The translations under genes and the position numbers were made by a program. A DNA stretch of 64,000 nt, from contig JBKPAG010000007.1 in NCBI GenBank assembly GCA_046726315.1, positions 124,001 through 188,000 of the forward strand, in the 5' to 3' direction. This DNA is from JACVRX01 sp046726315 (lineage in GTDB: Bacteria > Actinomycetota > Actinomycetes > Jiangellales > Jiangellaceae). Within the stretch, counting starts at the first letter, position 1; each line of letters opens with the position of its first letter. Under the pieces are notes generated by a model, which was given only the letters and a program-made list of their open reading frames with translations, was not told the origin of the DNA and made no database searches. Of the stretch, positions 1-8,870 are shown piece by piece.

Positions 1-409
1 GTGCCGGGTCGATCGCCACCGACGCCGCGGCCAGGCCGCGCCCGGCCAGGATCTGGGCCAGCAGCCCGCCGAAGGAATGGCCAATAACTGCCGGCTTCCT
101 GGTGAGCCCGCCGATGATCTGCTCGAAGTGGTCGGCTACTTGACCGATCGACTTTCCGGCGAACACCTCCGGATGTGCCTTGGCCTCCTCGACCGTGTCG
201 GGGTCGTCTGGCCATCCCGGCGTCAACGCGGCATAGCCGTTGTCCTCGAACAGCGCCGCCCACCGGTCCCAGCTGCTGGGCAGCAGCCACAGACCGTGCA
301 CGAACACGACGGGAGGACGCCCGGTGGCGTTGGCCTCTTCGCACTGCTGGAGCTCGTGCTCTGTGATCGTCTTGTCGCTTTGCGGAGTGCCGGACCCGGC
401 AGTGGTCAT
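1..409 (-). CDS. alpha/beta hydrolase, C-terminus beyond window edge
   Basis: The minus strand reads from ATG at 409 to the window edge without a stop. GGAGG lies eight bases before the ATG and supports this start. The visible 136 residues hold the VVFVHGLW oxyanion-loop region (about residues 34-41) and a G-H-S-F-G-G nucleophile elbow (about 111-116), the order expected in the alpha/beta-hydrolase fold. The catalytic acid and histidine would lie beyond the edge. No signal peptide is seen, so a cytoplasmic hydrolase is expected; the substrate cannot be told. It is divergent from the secreted protein at 618, with about 200 bp between them that may hold both promoters. Confidence 0.85.
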   Translation of the reverse strand, partial: MTTAGSGTPQSDKTITEHELQQCEEANATGRPPVVFVHGLWLLPSSWDRWAALFEDNGYAALTPGWPDDPDTVEEAKAHPEVFAGKSIGQVADHFEQIIGGLTRKPAVIGHSFGGLLAQILAGRGLAAASVAIDPA

Positions 410-617
410 TGCGATGCCTCCTACGGTGGATACTTCACCTCGACGGCAAACACGGGACTTCAGAGTAACGACGTGCCGGGCCATGGTCGGGGCATCTTCA
501 CCGCAAGATCACCTCTGAGCTACCTCAGCTCGTCGTAAGGGTCGTAGATTGCAGTCTGTGTCGAGGGCGCCTCGCGCTGCCCTGGCACCCAGAGAACCCG
601 CAGGGCGAGGAGGAATT

Positions 618-2183
618 GTGCGGCGACCCAAGCACACGACGATCCGTCGATTGATCAGCAGCATCTCTGTCGTCGCAATCCTCGCCGTGACGGTGGTTGG
701 CTCCGGGTCGGCCGTCACCTCAGTGAAGCCGTACGTCGAGCCGGTCGGCGGCGAGTACCAGATCAAGGCGCTGTTCAGCGTCGATGACAAGGTACCGGTG
801 CTGGGCGGCGCCCCTGGGCAGCAATACCGGATGGTCGGGATTCCCGACGGGCTCGGTGCTCATTCCAACCGCGACGGCACCAGCACCCTGTTCATGAATC
901 ACGAGCTGGGCTTCACCGCGCAGTCGGAGCCCGTGGTCGGCGGGCCGAAGAACCGCGGCGCGATCGTGTCGCAGTGGATCCTCGACGCCGACGGAGATCC
1001 GGTCGCGGGCAAGCGGGCGTACGACCGGATCTATGCCGAGAACACGTTGCTCGGGCCGGCGCCGGAGGTCGGCAACGAGGTCCAGATGCCACGGCAGTTC
1101 GCCCGGTTCTGCTCCGGCTTCCTGGCCGGCCGCGTCAACGGCTTCGACCGACCGATCTACCTGACAAACGAGGAGTCGAACAGCCCAGACACCTTCGACG
1201 GCACGGGCGGGCTGTCGGTCGCCATCTTCGACGGCGAGCTGCACACGCTGCCGAAGCTAGGCCGGTACAGCAAGGAGAACACTGTCGTCCAGCCCACCCA
1301 GGGCACGCGGACGGTGATCTTCGCGACCGAGGACGGACCGGCCACGCTGGACAACCAGCTCTACATGTACGTCGGCACCAAGAACTGGTCGGCTGGCGCC
1401 ACCGTCCTGTCGCGCAACGGGCTCGACAACGGCAAGCTGTACGTCTTCCGTTCGCTCGACCCGGCGCTGAGCGACGAGCGGACCTTCACCAGCGGTTCGG
1501 TGACCGGCGAGTGGGTCCATCTGCCCAACGCCGAGCGCCTCAGCGACACGGAGTTGGAGGCGGCCAGTGACGCCGTCGGAGCGATGACGTTCGTGCGCCC
1601 AGAGGACGGCGCCTTCAACCCCAACAACCCCAACGAGTTCTTCTTCGACACCACCGGCTCGTCCAGCGGCGTTGCCGACGGCGTCAACGAGCTCGGGCGG
1701 CTCTACTCCTTGCGGCTGAACCCCGGTAACCCGCTCAAGTCGGCGACGCTCACCGTCGTCTACAACGCCGATACGGTCGTCGCGGCGAGCGGCGACATCG
1801 CTATCAGCCCCGACAACCTGGACGTGAGCAGCCAGTACCTGATGATCAACGAGGACGGCACCACCGAAAGCCGGGCCGTCATGGCCACCAACGGCCGCGA
1901 CGGCTCGATCTGGCGGTTCGACCTGGTCAAGGGTCCCGTGGGAGCGGTCGGGGTGGATGCCTCGACAGCGACCCGGGTCGCCCAGCTCGACCCGCCCGGT
2001 CGCGACGACATACCGGTCGGCCCGGGGGTATGGGAGACCAGCGGCATCATCGACACCACCCGACTGTTCGGCGCCGACACCTGGCTCTCCGACGTCCAGG
2101 CCCACCCGCCCACAACCCCACCCGTCGGCTCAACCGTCACCGTCGAAGACGGCCAGCTATTCCTGCTGCGTCCAACCGGGTAA
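618..2183 (+). CDS. secreted DUF839 / PhoX-like protein
   Basis: The protein has 521 residues from GTG at 618, which follows GAGGAGGA by a few bases; the frame is open further up to 549 but that start has no ribosome site. The N-terminus is basic, then hydrophobic (ISSISVVAILAVTVVGSGSA), a typical signal peptide. The body has the DUF839 (PhoX-type phosphatase-like) features: a TLFMNHELG segment near residue 95, LTNEESN near 185, a long VATEDG-type segment near 240 and SPDNLDVS near 400. Family members are exported beta-propeller proteins, some of them calcium-dependent phosphatases. No neighbour points to a pathway, so the substrate is unknown. It stands alone as a transcription unit. Confidence 0.8.
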   Translation: MRRPKHTTIRRLISSISVVAILAVTVVGSGSAVTSVKPYVEPVGGEYQIKALFSVDDKVPVLGGAPGQQYRMVGIPDGLGAHSNRDGTSTLFMNHELGFTAQSEPVVGGPKNRGAIVSQWILDADGDPVAGKRAYDRIYAENTLLGPAPEVGNEVQMPRQFARFCSGFLAGRVNGFDRPIYLTNEESNSPDTFDGTGGLSVAIFDGELHTLPKLGRYSKENTVVQPTQGTRTVIFATEDGPATLDNQLYMYVGTKNWSAGATVLSRNGLDNGKLYVFRSLDPALSDERTFTSGSVTGEWVHLPNAERLSDTELEAASDAVGAMTFVRPEDGAFNPNNPNEFFFDTTGSSSGVADGVNELGRLYSLRLNPGNPLKSATLTVVYNADTVVAASGDIAISPDNLDVSSQYLMINEDGTTESRAVMATNGRDGSIWRFDLVKGPVGAVGVDASTATRVAQLDPPGRDDIPVGPGVWETSGIIDTTRLFGADTWLSDVQAHPPTTPPVGSTVTVEDGQLFLLRPTG

Positions 2184-2245
2184 CGCACCAGCATCCACGG
2201 TCTCGGCACCTGGTGGCTGGCTGGCGCAGCCACGACCACGCAGGG

Positions 2246-2737
2246 TCAGTCGGCGGCCAATTCGCTGGTCGCTCTGCCCCCGGCGTCGGCAGTACGGCGG
2301 AGGAAGTCGGCGAGGATCTCGAGTTCGGTGTCGGCATAGTCGGCGGTGATCTGGTCCATCGAGGTATTCATGCCCGAGTAGAGGCGCAGGATTTCCGCGC
2401 CGCGGTCGCGCAGGGCGCGCACAACGATGCTTCGACGATCGGACGGGTCGCGCTCGCGCACGATCCAGCCGCCGTGTTCGAGCCGGTCGAGGATGCCGGT
2501 CAGGGTGGCCGGATGGAGGCCGGCTCGTCGCGCCAGGGCGCTCGGACTGAGCGGGCCGTGGCGGCCGATGAGTTCCAGGCAGCCGAGGTCGACGTCTTTG
2601 AGGTCGAGACGTGCGCCGACATGGCGGTTGAGCAGCGAGAGCTGGGTGCTCAGCTCGCGGAGTGAGGTTCTGATCGCGGCCTGCAGCCGACGCCGCTTCC
2701 GCTCCGCTGATCGATCCGTAGACCGTACGATGTTCAT
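2246..2737 (-). CDS. MarR family transcriptional regulator
   Basis: The predicted product has 163 residues, near the usual MarR length. The winged-helix core covers about residues 60-115 (LSPSALARRAGLHPATLTGIL recognition region, then ERDPSDRRSIVV, the wing signature of the family). The start at 2737 is chosen because the frame above it is antisense to the neighbouring gene. It is divergent from the NAD(P)-binding protein at 2837, and the ~100-bp gap is AT-rich with an imperfect dyad. Family practice is that such a regulator represses itself and its divergent neighbour and is released by a small aromatic or electrophilic ligand; here that is inference. Confidence 0.9.
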   Translation of the reverse strand: MNIVRSTDRSAERKRRRLQAAIRTSLRELSTQLSLLNRHVGARLDLKDVDLGCLELIGRHGPLSPSALARRAGLHPATLTGILDRLEHGGWIVRERDPSDRRSIVVRALRDRGAEILRLYSGMNTSMDQITADYADTELEILADFLRRTADAGGRATSELAAD

Positions 2738-2751
2738 ATAATATTGTCTCC

Positions 2752-2767
2752 GTATCGTATGGTATAC
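2752..2767. promoter_or_regulatory. putative MarR operator in divergent intergenic region
   Basis: GTAT at 2752-2755 and ATAC at 2764-2767 form a dyad in the AT-rich stretch between the MarR gene and the NAD(P)-binding gene. MarR dimers bind imperfect dyads of this size between divergent promoters. The arms are short and imperfect beyond four bases, so this is a guess from position. Confidence 0.35.
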
Positions 2768-2836
2768 AGATAGACCAAGGGCACTTGATGGTAGACGCCA
2801 TTGCCTGCAACCAGATGAGACACGAAGGGACCTCGG

Positions 2837-3538
2837 ATGAAGCTGACAGTCTTCGGGGCGACCGGTCGGATCGGTGGTCACGTGGTACGGCAGGCGCTGG
2901 ACGCCGGGCACGAGGTAACGGCGGTTGTGCGGGACCCCGCCAAGTTCGCCGTCAACCATCCCGCGCTCATGGTCGCAACGGTCGCCGACCTGACCGACAC
3001 CGCGAAGGTACAGCCCACACTCGACGGCAGCGACGCGGCGATCTCCGGAATCGGCCCGCGCAGCCGGAGCGATGTCACCGTTGCCTCCAGGACAGCACAC
3101 GGCATCCTTCGCGCGCTGGAGGCAAACGGCACCCGGCGCTTCGTGGCTGTGACCGCCGCCCCGGTCGGCCCGATCCCGAACGGCGAGAGTTGGCTCTACC
3201 GCCGGATCCTGCTGCCGATGGTCACCGCCCTCTTACGCGATGTTTATGCGGACCTGGCGGTCATGGAGGACGAGATCGAGCGCAGCGCCACCGATTGGAC
3301 GATCGTCCGGCCCCCGCGGCTGGTGAACAAGCCGCTGGCCGCGACCTACCGCACCGCCATCGGTGGCAACGTGCCGCGCGCGGGGTCGATCTCCCGCGCC
3401 GACGTCGCCCACGCCATGCTCGCCGTGCTGCACGACCCGGCGACGATCAGGCAGGCGGTCGGGCTCGGCGGCCATCTCGGTCCAGGGCACGTGTGTAACA
3501 ACGTCGATCTTGGTGCTGTCGCTACAGTCCGCCCATGA
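2837..3538 (+). CDS. NmrA-like / atypical SDR NAD(P)-binding protein
   Basis: 233 residues from ATG at 2837 behind GAAGGGA. The N-terminus has the NAD(P)-binding glycine motif G-A-T-G-R-I-G (residues 7-13) of the extended atypical SDR / NmrA group. Further marks are AISGIGPR near 70, a TAAPVG stretch near 116 and an IVRPPRLV segment near 155, all usual for NAD(P)-binding isomerase- or reductase-like proteins. The last ~20 residues, after QAVGLGG, do not resemble the usual family ending, so the true 3' end may have been replaced; this is also where the mobile-element-like region begins. It is probably controlled by the divergent MarR gene. Substrate unknown. Confidence 0.85.
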   Translation: MKLTVFGATGRIGGHVVRQALDAGHEVTAVVRDPAKFAVNHPALMVATVADLTDTAKVQPTLDGSDAAISGIGPRSRSDVTVASRTAHGILRALEANGTRRFVAVTAAPVGPIPNGESWLYRRILLPMVTALLRDVYADLAVMEDEIERSATDWTIVRPPRLVNKPLAATYRTAIGGNVPRAGSISRADVAHAMLAVLHDPATIRQAVGLGGHLGPGHVCNNVDLGAVATVRP

Positions 3539-3678
3539 ACGTTGGGCGCGTTCGCGTTCATTCGTGTTAGGTACGCCCCAGCCGTCATTTCCCCACGTCA
3601 GCGGCGTGATCGTAAGATCAACGTACACGTTCGATACCGGTACGGTTCGCCGTCGTTCGTTCGACACCCGGTCGACAC

Positions 3679-3897
3679 TCAGGCGGCTCGCGTCGCCGGT
3701 GTGAGACCTCGCTCGCTCAGCAGCTGAACCGTGAAGCCGCCATCACCCGATGGGTCGACGACGAACTCACGGTTCGCGTCGACGCTGTAGCCACGCATGA
3801 ACAGCCATAGGCCGTTCTTCAGGATCACCTCCAGCTGATCGCGCACGTCGGTGGCGGCCGCCGCGGCTACGATCGCGAGGTCGCGCTGATTGCCCAT
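3679..3897 (-). CDS. small hypothetical protein with REFVVDPSGDGGF motif
   Basis: 72 residues when started at ATG 3897, nine bases after GGAG; the frame is open upstream to 3960. The first half is Ala-rich and helical, the second half carries REFVVDPSGDGGFTVQLL. A closely similar string occurs in another small frame at 6377-6604. No known family is recognised. It lies at the left end of the mobile-element-like region and is divergent from the zinc-ribbon gene at 4034. Confidence 0.5.
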   Translation of the reverse strand: MGNQRDLAIVAAAAATDVRDQLEVILKNGLWLFMRGYSVDANREFVVDPSGDGGFTVQLLSERGLTPATRAA

Positions 3898-4033
3898 CGC
3901 GACGTTCTCCATTTCGGTAAGTCGAGCCCTGGGATTCCGGCCCGGGGGTTCGTCGTCCATCTTGCGTAGCTATACGTGCTTTGCCCAGTTTAGTCTAGCT
4001 TGCGTTGAGGCGGAAAGGAAACGGGTACGCACG

Positions 4034-4612
4034 ATGGCTAGCTGCGCGAACTGTGGTAAGAACTTCAGCCCATCGCGTGGCGACGCGCGCTACTGCTCGA
4101 ACCGGTGCCGGCTGGTGACGTTCCGCGAGGGCGTCGAGCTGGCCACGATCGTCAAGCATCACCTGTCGTTCGGCACCACCCTGGACGGCGCCACGGACGT
4201 CCAGCTTCGACTGCGCGAGCTGATGAACGCGTATCCCGACGCCGTGCGCAAGCTGGGTGAGCCGATGATCCGCGCGGCAATGGCCACGACGCTGCCGTCT
4301 CACGGCTGCCGCTGGGACCTCGCGTACATGTGGGCGAGTCGACTCGACCAGCCGAAGCCGCGGCTGTCGCGCGCGGGGCGCACGCTGCTCGGTGACCCGT
4401 GCCCGAACTGCGTGAGGCGGATGCAGCCGACGAAGAAGCAACCCAAGAGCACCGGCGGCGCCGTTCGGGGTGATGCTGCGCGGACGAGCGCGTCCAGCAC
4501 TCACCTACTTCGCCGGGGGCGTCGCCGGACCCACGTACCAAACTTCATGATCCTTTCTCTACATGCTCCACGTGCCGTGATTACCGGCGAACGCATCCGG
4601 GTGCGGCGCTGA
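4034..4612 (+). CDS. small zinc-ribbon protein
   Basis: 192 residues from ATG at 4034. The N-terminus has C-x-x-C (C-A-N-C, residues 4-7) followed by Y-C-S-N-R-C near 20-25, a four-cysteine zinc ribbon of the type common in phage and integrative-element proteins. A second pair (C-P-N-C) occurs near residue 122. The C-terminal ~60 residues are Arg/Ser-rich low complexity and may be a frame change rather than native protein. It heads a run of co-directional small genes. Function unknown; nucleic-acid binding is likely from the zinc ribbon. Confidence 0.6.
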   Translation: MASCANCGKNFSPSRGDARYCSNRCRLVTFREGVELATIVKHHLSFGTTLDGATDVQLRLRELMNAYPDAVRKLGEPMIRAAMATTLPSHGCRWDLAYMWASRLDQPKPRLSRAGRTLLGDPCPNCVRRMQPTKKQPKSTGGAVRGDAARTSASSTHLLRRGRRRTHVPNFMILSLHAPRAVITGERIRVRR

Positions 4613-4682
4613 CGGCGAGCGGCATGCCCGAGGGGTTGGCACCACACCCATGGAATGAGGTTCCGGGACCGCAGCACTGGGG

Positions 4683-4892
4683 GTGGTGACGAACGTGGGC
4701 GACGACCGTCGAGCGGTGACCCGATCGCCGTTGAACCTGACGGTGCAGCCGTTCGTGCGGACTCTCGACTGCGGCCACACACTTAGTTTCCCCGTGTCGC
4801 CACCGCGTGTTGGTGAGGTCGTTCTGTGTCCGTCGTGCTGTATCGACTGCCCACCCCGGCGGGTGGTCACGGGTAAGAAGGTGACGTCGTGA
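4683..4892 (+). CDS. small Cys/His protein of the element operon
   Basis: 69 residues. It has C-G-H near residue 30 and C-P-S-C-C near residue 49, a probable zinc site. Its stop overlaps the GTG start of the next gene (GTGA at 4889-4892), which indicates translational coupling and makes the frame believable despite its short length. No family is recognised. Confidence 0.55.
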   Translation: MVTNVGDDRRAVTRSPLNLTVQPFVRTLDCGHTLSFPVSPPRVGEVVLCPSCCIDCPPRRVVTGKKVTS

Positions 4893-5338
4893 GCGATGAC
4901 GTGCGACCCGACGTGCTCGATCGCGTTCGCGCCGAGTACGTCGAGATCACCGCGCGCATGCACACCGACGTCATGCGGTTGCTGGACGACCTCGAGCTGA
5001 AGCCAGCCGAGAAGCTGCGCATCGTCGCCGAGCTCGCGGGCGCTAGCATCACCGAACTGCGCGACGTCGGGGCGCTGCGCGAGCCGCGCGGGCTACTGGA
5101 CATGAGCCGTCACGAGGTCGACCAGCTCGTCGACCGCGGTCTCGGGCTGATGTGGTTGGTCGACCAGCTCGGCTACCCGTGGGCGACGCGGCCGGAGCTG
5201 CCGATGGTCGACGTGCTGAAGATCGAGCCGCCGAAGCGCATCGCTTACCTGGCACGCGAACTCCGCAGGGTCGGGATTCATGAACTCGACGAGCTCAGCC
5301 CGCCGGACCTGATGACCAACGACGCGGACGATGGGTAA
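4889..5338 (+). CDS. hypothetical helical protein of the element operon
   Basis: 149 residues, acidic and mostly helical, with no signal peptide or membrane segment. It starts with GTG inside the stop of the preceding gene and its own end overlaps the next start. No known domain is recognised. The position between two small zinc proteins, and the codon use, suggest an accessory gene of an integrative element. Confidence 0.6.
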   Translation: MSDDVRPDVLDRVRAEYVEITARMHTDVMRLLDDLELKPAEKLRIVAELAGASITELRDVGALREPRGLLDMSRHEVDQLVDRGLGLMWLVDQLGYPWATRPELPMVDVLKIEPPKRIAYLARELRRVGIHELDELSPPDLMTNDADDG

Positions 5339-5483
5339 GAAGCACGGCTTTCGGTCCAAGTGGCCGCGCTGCGACAGGTGCCATCGACCGTTGCTGGCGT
5401 CGGAGCTGCGCCCGACAGCACGTGGTCGACGCTGTGAGGCCTGCGCCAACAAGCTGCCGCCACGGCTGCGCCGGCCGGACTAG
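5331..5483 (+). CDS. 50-aa zinc-ribbon protein
   Basis: 50 residues from ATG at 5331, overlapping the last codons of the preceding gene. It carries C-D-R-C (residues 14-17) and C-E-A-C (35-38), a compact four-cysteine zinc ribbon, and is strongly basic (Lys/Arg at both ends). Two cysteine pairs at regular spacing and the coupled start support a real gene. Likely nucleic-acid binding. Confidence 0.55.
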   Translation: MGKKHGFRSKWPRCDRCHRPLLASELRPTARGRRCEACANKLPPRLRRPD

Positions 5484-5602
5484 TCGATGGTCAACGGTAA
5501 ACTCCCCAAACAAGCACCAGACGTCCTACCCGAACGGGCGATTCGCCGAGCTAATAGATCCCGACGGGACGCCGATCCAACTGTCGGCTGAAGGGCGGCC
5601 CC

Positions 5603-6031
5603 GTGACCCGGTCTTACGCGATCAACCGGACTCAAGGCCTTGTGCTCGGGTTCTTCGTGCTTGCATGGGTAGCCCTGGTCGTGATTCTCGCGTTGTCGCC
5701 GGCCGTCCGCGACGTGACGGTACGCCGGATGCCGGGCACCGGTGCGCCCGTCATCATCGGTTTCCTAGTGGCGCTCTTGGGCTTCTTGACGGTGCTGGCG
5801 ATCGGCGTCCTGAGGCGGTGGCGCTGGGTCTTCTGGCTGGTCCTCGTGGCGTTCGCCGCGTCGGGGTTGGCCCGAGTGCCCGTGGCCTTGCTCCAGCTAT
5901 CAGGCTGGATGGCGCCTGAAGGGCCGGACTGGTACATCGCCCTGCAGGGCGTCATCGGAGTGATCCAGATCGGAGTCGCGGTGGCAATGTTCGCGGGCTA
6001 TCGCCGGTCTGGGCCCTGGGGGGCTTTCTGA
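5603..6031 (+). CDS. small four-helix membrane protein
   Basis: 142 residues from GTG at 5603, behind GAAGGGCGG. Four hydrophobic segments are visible: about residues 13-33, 48-70, 73-95 and 112-134. There is no polar catalytic motif. No family is recognised with certainty. Confidence 0.65.
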   Translation: MTRSYAINRTQGLVLGFFVLAWVALVVILALSPAVRDVTVRRMPGTGAPVIIGFLVALLGFLTVLAIGVLRRWRWVFWLVLVAFAASGLARVPVALLQLSGWMAPEGPDWYIALQGVIGVIQIGVAVAMFAGYRRSGPWGAF

Positions 6032-6281
6032 GACGTGACGTCACAGGCCACCCGCCTCGCGCCTCCCGGTCGCGGTGCCGGAGTCCCTAGGTGGCGGGCT
6101 GCGGACGATCGGCTGGGCCTGCTGCCCCCGATGCCTGCTGACCATCGCGGCCCGGGTGGCGAACGCGGCCTAGTCGCGTGTTGAACCCGGCGTAGCAGCG
6201 GCGAACGGGCGATCGCGGCGATTGCCCCGAGCTGCCGTTCGACGACACCTGATGGCCCAACGTGGGCAATCGGAGGATCCC

Positions 6282-6304
6282 GCCTTCCGCCAATAGCGGA
6301 AGGC
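6282..6304. other. perfect 9-bp hairpin
   Basis: GCCTTCCGC (6282-6290) pairs exactly with GCGGAAGGC (6296-6304) around a CAATA loop. It has no T-run, so it is not a clear terminator. It lies in a 590-bp stretch (6032-6621) that otherwise holds only the doubtful frame at 6377. Confidence 0.5.
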
Positions 6305-6376
6305 AAACCACGAGGGCGTGCTGGATCCTCACCGACTCGAGGCCGGCGAGGCAGGCCGCGCACCGGCCTAGGTCAC

Positions 6377-6604
6377 GTGACGGCGCTTACCGGTGCAACC
6401 GCGGTTCTTCGTGCCGGTCGTCACTCGCGCCGTTGCGAGCACAGCAGCGCCTCGACCGAGTACCTCGTGGCGCCCGGGCAGTTCACTCGTGAGTTTGTCC
6501 TCGACCCCGACGGCGAGGGCGGCTTCGCCGTTGGGTTGCTCGAGGTTGCGCTGAACCTTATCCCACTGACCCTCGTTCTACCGGATGGAGATCCGGGCCA
6601 TTAA
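6377..6604 (+). CDS. doubtful small ORF with REFVLDPDGEGGF motif
   Basis: 75 codons from GTG at 6377. The first half looks non-coding, but TREFVLDPDGEGGFAVGLLE near residues 37-56 matches the REFVVDPSGDGGFTVQLL of the small protein at 3679-3897. This suggests either a real small protein with a wrong start here or the relic of a paralogue. The stop lies about 20 bases before the start of the secreted protein at 6622. Confidence 0.3.
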   Translation: MTALTGATAVLRAGRHSRRCEHSSASTEYLVAPGQFTREFVLDPDGEGGFAVGLLEVALNLIPLTLVLPDGDPGH

Positions 6605-6621
6605 AGGAGGAGGTATCCGCG

Positions 6622-6852
6622 ATGAGACGATTGATCGTCGTCGGGCTCATGTCGCTCGGGATCCTGTTCGGGTCGACCGGTACGGCGCTGGCGACCCATT
6701 GCTATGTGGCAGACAAGCCAGATGGCGCTGGGATGAACGGAGCGTTCCAGAGGGAGGAGGGCGACCCGGTCGACACCTTCCGGTGGGATCTGCCCGAGCC
6801 CGCCCACGAGGAAGGTAGCCAGACCCACGGCATCCTCGAGCTCGAGGAGTAG
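6622..6852 (+). CDS. small secreted protein
   Basis: 76 residues with one of the best ribosome sites in the window (AAAGGAGGAGG before ATG 6622). The N-terminus MRRLIVVGLMSLGILFG is a signal peptide with a probable cleavage after ALA near residue 25. The mature part is about 50 residues, acidic, with one cysteine and HEEGSQTHG. A strong terminator follows at 6890-6918. No family is recognised; the secreted small protein at 8871 has a similar plan. Confidence 0.7.
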   Translation: MRRLIVVGLMSLGILFGSTGTALATHCYVADKPDGAGMNGAFQREEGDPVDTFRWDLPEPAHEEGSQTHGILELEE

Positions 6853-6889
6853 TAGGGCAAACTCGCTGCGTAATGGTGCCCTAGGCCGT

Positions 6890-6918
6890 AAGCGGCTCGC
6901 CGATTCGGCGAGCCGCTT
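6890..6918 (+). terminator. strong intrinsic terminator
   Basis: A perfect 13-bp stem, AAGCGGCTCGCCG (6890-6902) with CGGCGAGCCGCTT (6906-6918), closes on a three-base ATT loop and is followed by CCTCTTT. It lies 38 bases after the secreted-protein gene and ends its transcript. Confidence 0.85.
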
Positions 6919-7240
6919 CCTCTTTGCTGACTTCGGACCCAGGACCGGCGTCAAGCGATCCCGCCGCAACGGCGACTGCGGATGAAGAGAAACGCCAACC
7001 TGCGGCATTCCCCCGTCCATGCTTCAGTTCGACGTCCTGACCCCCCAGGGATCGAATGACCTTGCCGCGTCCGGTACATGGGATGCTGGCGGCGGCGCTA
7101 CGGGAGGCCGATCGGTCGGCTGGGTAATTCGTACGCCATCGGCGTGATCGCCGCCGCTAGCGCCATCCTGGACCGCGTCGTCCTCGGTATCGACGTCACC
7201 GTCGGCGCGCAATCGAGCACGCAACCGGTGGCGCAGGGAT

Positions 7241-7931
7241 CTAGCCATCGACGTTCCGCCTCTCCAGCTCGTCCAGCACGCGGCCACCGAGGTCGCGCAG
7301 CTCGTCATCGTCCAGGGCGGCGACGTCGCACGGTACGGATGCGGTGGGCCCAACCTCGATCGCCGGTGTACCGGTTTCGCTGGATCGGACGTCGTACTCC
7401 TGGACCACGGGTTCCGTTGGCGGTTGCGGCTCGTCGCCCTGGGCCTCGTCGCCGAGCAGCGCACGGTGGGCGACCTCCAGGGCGTAGACCCGCCACGGTT
7501 CCGTCAGCCCGAGCTTGTCCAGCGCGGTACCGACGGCTCCGGCGACCAGCTCGCCCTCCATCTCCAGGTGCCGGGTGAAGGCCATCGCGACGTTGTCCGC
7601 GGCCTTCGTGCTGATCGCCGTCGCTGCCAGGTGATGGCGGATCTGGTTGACGTTGATGAGCCGGTCGAGCTGGTCGACGGTGACGATCTCGCCGGCCAGA
7701 ACCCCGACCTGGAGATTCCGGACGATGGCGTCCATGGTGTGCGTTGCGTCGAGGACCACCTCCCAGGGATGCCGACGGGTCCTGCGCTAGCAGCTGCGCC
7801 AGGGTGACGCGTTCCTCGGCCCTGCGCTTGACGGCGCCAGTCACGCCGTGCATGTTGCACACGGTGGCGCCGACCACGGCCCACTTCTTACACTGCTCGC
7901 CGGTGTACTTGGACGTCGCGGTGCACCGCAT
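7241..7931 (-). pseudogene. frameshifted Cys/His-finger element protein (phage small-terminase-like)
   Basis: Read from ATG at 7931, the first ~52 residues have C-T-A-T (residue 3), C-K-K-W, C-N-M-H-G, the compact Cys/His N-terminus seen in many actinophage and integrative-element proteins placed near terminases. The frame then runs into an unrelated one, while the second frame continues with HPWEVVLDATHTMDAIVRNL to a stop at 7241. The switch is a single extra base near 7771-7775. Joined, the product would be about 229 residues with a helical middle and an acidic tail. It may be a pseudogene or carry a sequencing error. Function unknown; DNA binding is plausible. Confidence 0.6.
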
Positions 7932-8322
7932 CGGCGGAATCCCGTGCGTCCGGCTGCGACCGGGTAGGCCGCGAGCGTTCACCACGTCGCGATTATTGAC
8001 CAACGTCGCCTCATCTCGCGTTGCCGTCCAACGTGGACGTAATGACCTTGGACGTCGCTCTTTGCGAAAGTGTCGACCAGATGGCGAACGTTTCCGCGGG
8101 TAGATCGACGCTCAGCACGAGGTAATTCGGATGTCTTCGCCCCTTGAGGTGGGCAGCACACCGGCATCACTAAGCGGGTGAGCCCCACTGCGCGCAGCGG
8201 GCTACGAATTCGTCATTCCAAAGAGCTGACCTGCACCGCTGGACGTCACGCCATGATTCATTGATCATTGACCTGGGTACATGATCACGGAATTCTGAGC
8301 AAGACGGATCGACCCATGCGAG

Positions 8323-8538
8323 GTGCTGGTGTCGAGCGGAGGCGCGGTCACCGGAGTGGTGCTCGGCATCCTCATGGCCCTTGCCATCGGAGCAGTCGAG
8401 GCCAGTACCGCCGATTTGGATAGCACCGCGACCGACACCCCCAGCGACCTCCCGACCGCCGTCGACGGAGGGACTGACAGCACCGAACTGGGACTGCTGT
8501 GTAACCACACGCTTCCAGCAAGGTCATGTGATCCATAG
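8323..8538 (+). CDS. possible small membrane protein
   Basis: 71 codons from GTG at 8323. One hydrophobic segment (VVLGILMALAIGAVEA, about residues 12-27) is followed by a Thr/Asp-rich tail. There is no good ribosome site and no known family. The surrounding stretches 8004-8322 and 8539-8870 hold nothing I can support as a gene. Confidence 0.25.
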   Translation: MLVSSGGAVTGVVLGILMALAIGAVEASTADLDSTATDTPSDLPTAVDGGTDSTELGLLCNHTLPARSCDP

Positions 8539-8870
8539 GGACTGCGTGAGTCGACGTCCCGGGACAGCCCAGGCGCCAACCGACGTTGGGTCGAGGCAGT
8601 GCTGGACCAGCACCAGCACGAGTGACGACGCCACGGAGAACCGCAGCTGCGGCCGTGACCAAGAAGCGCGACGGTTGAGGGCATGCCGTTATCTGTCGGA
8701 CCGCCGACCGACCATGGCTGCATGGAACGTCGCTGGCAACCGAGCACGCCCTGGGACTGCGCGTTACGAAAGATCGAGGCTAGCGCTCGTCGGACCTCGG
8801 GTATAGCGTCGCACCGTCGCAGCGCCCCTCGGGCCACTTCATCCTCACCGAGGGCGAATGGAGGCGGGAC

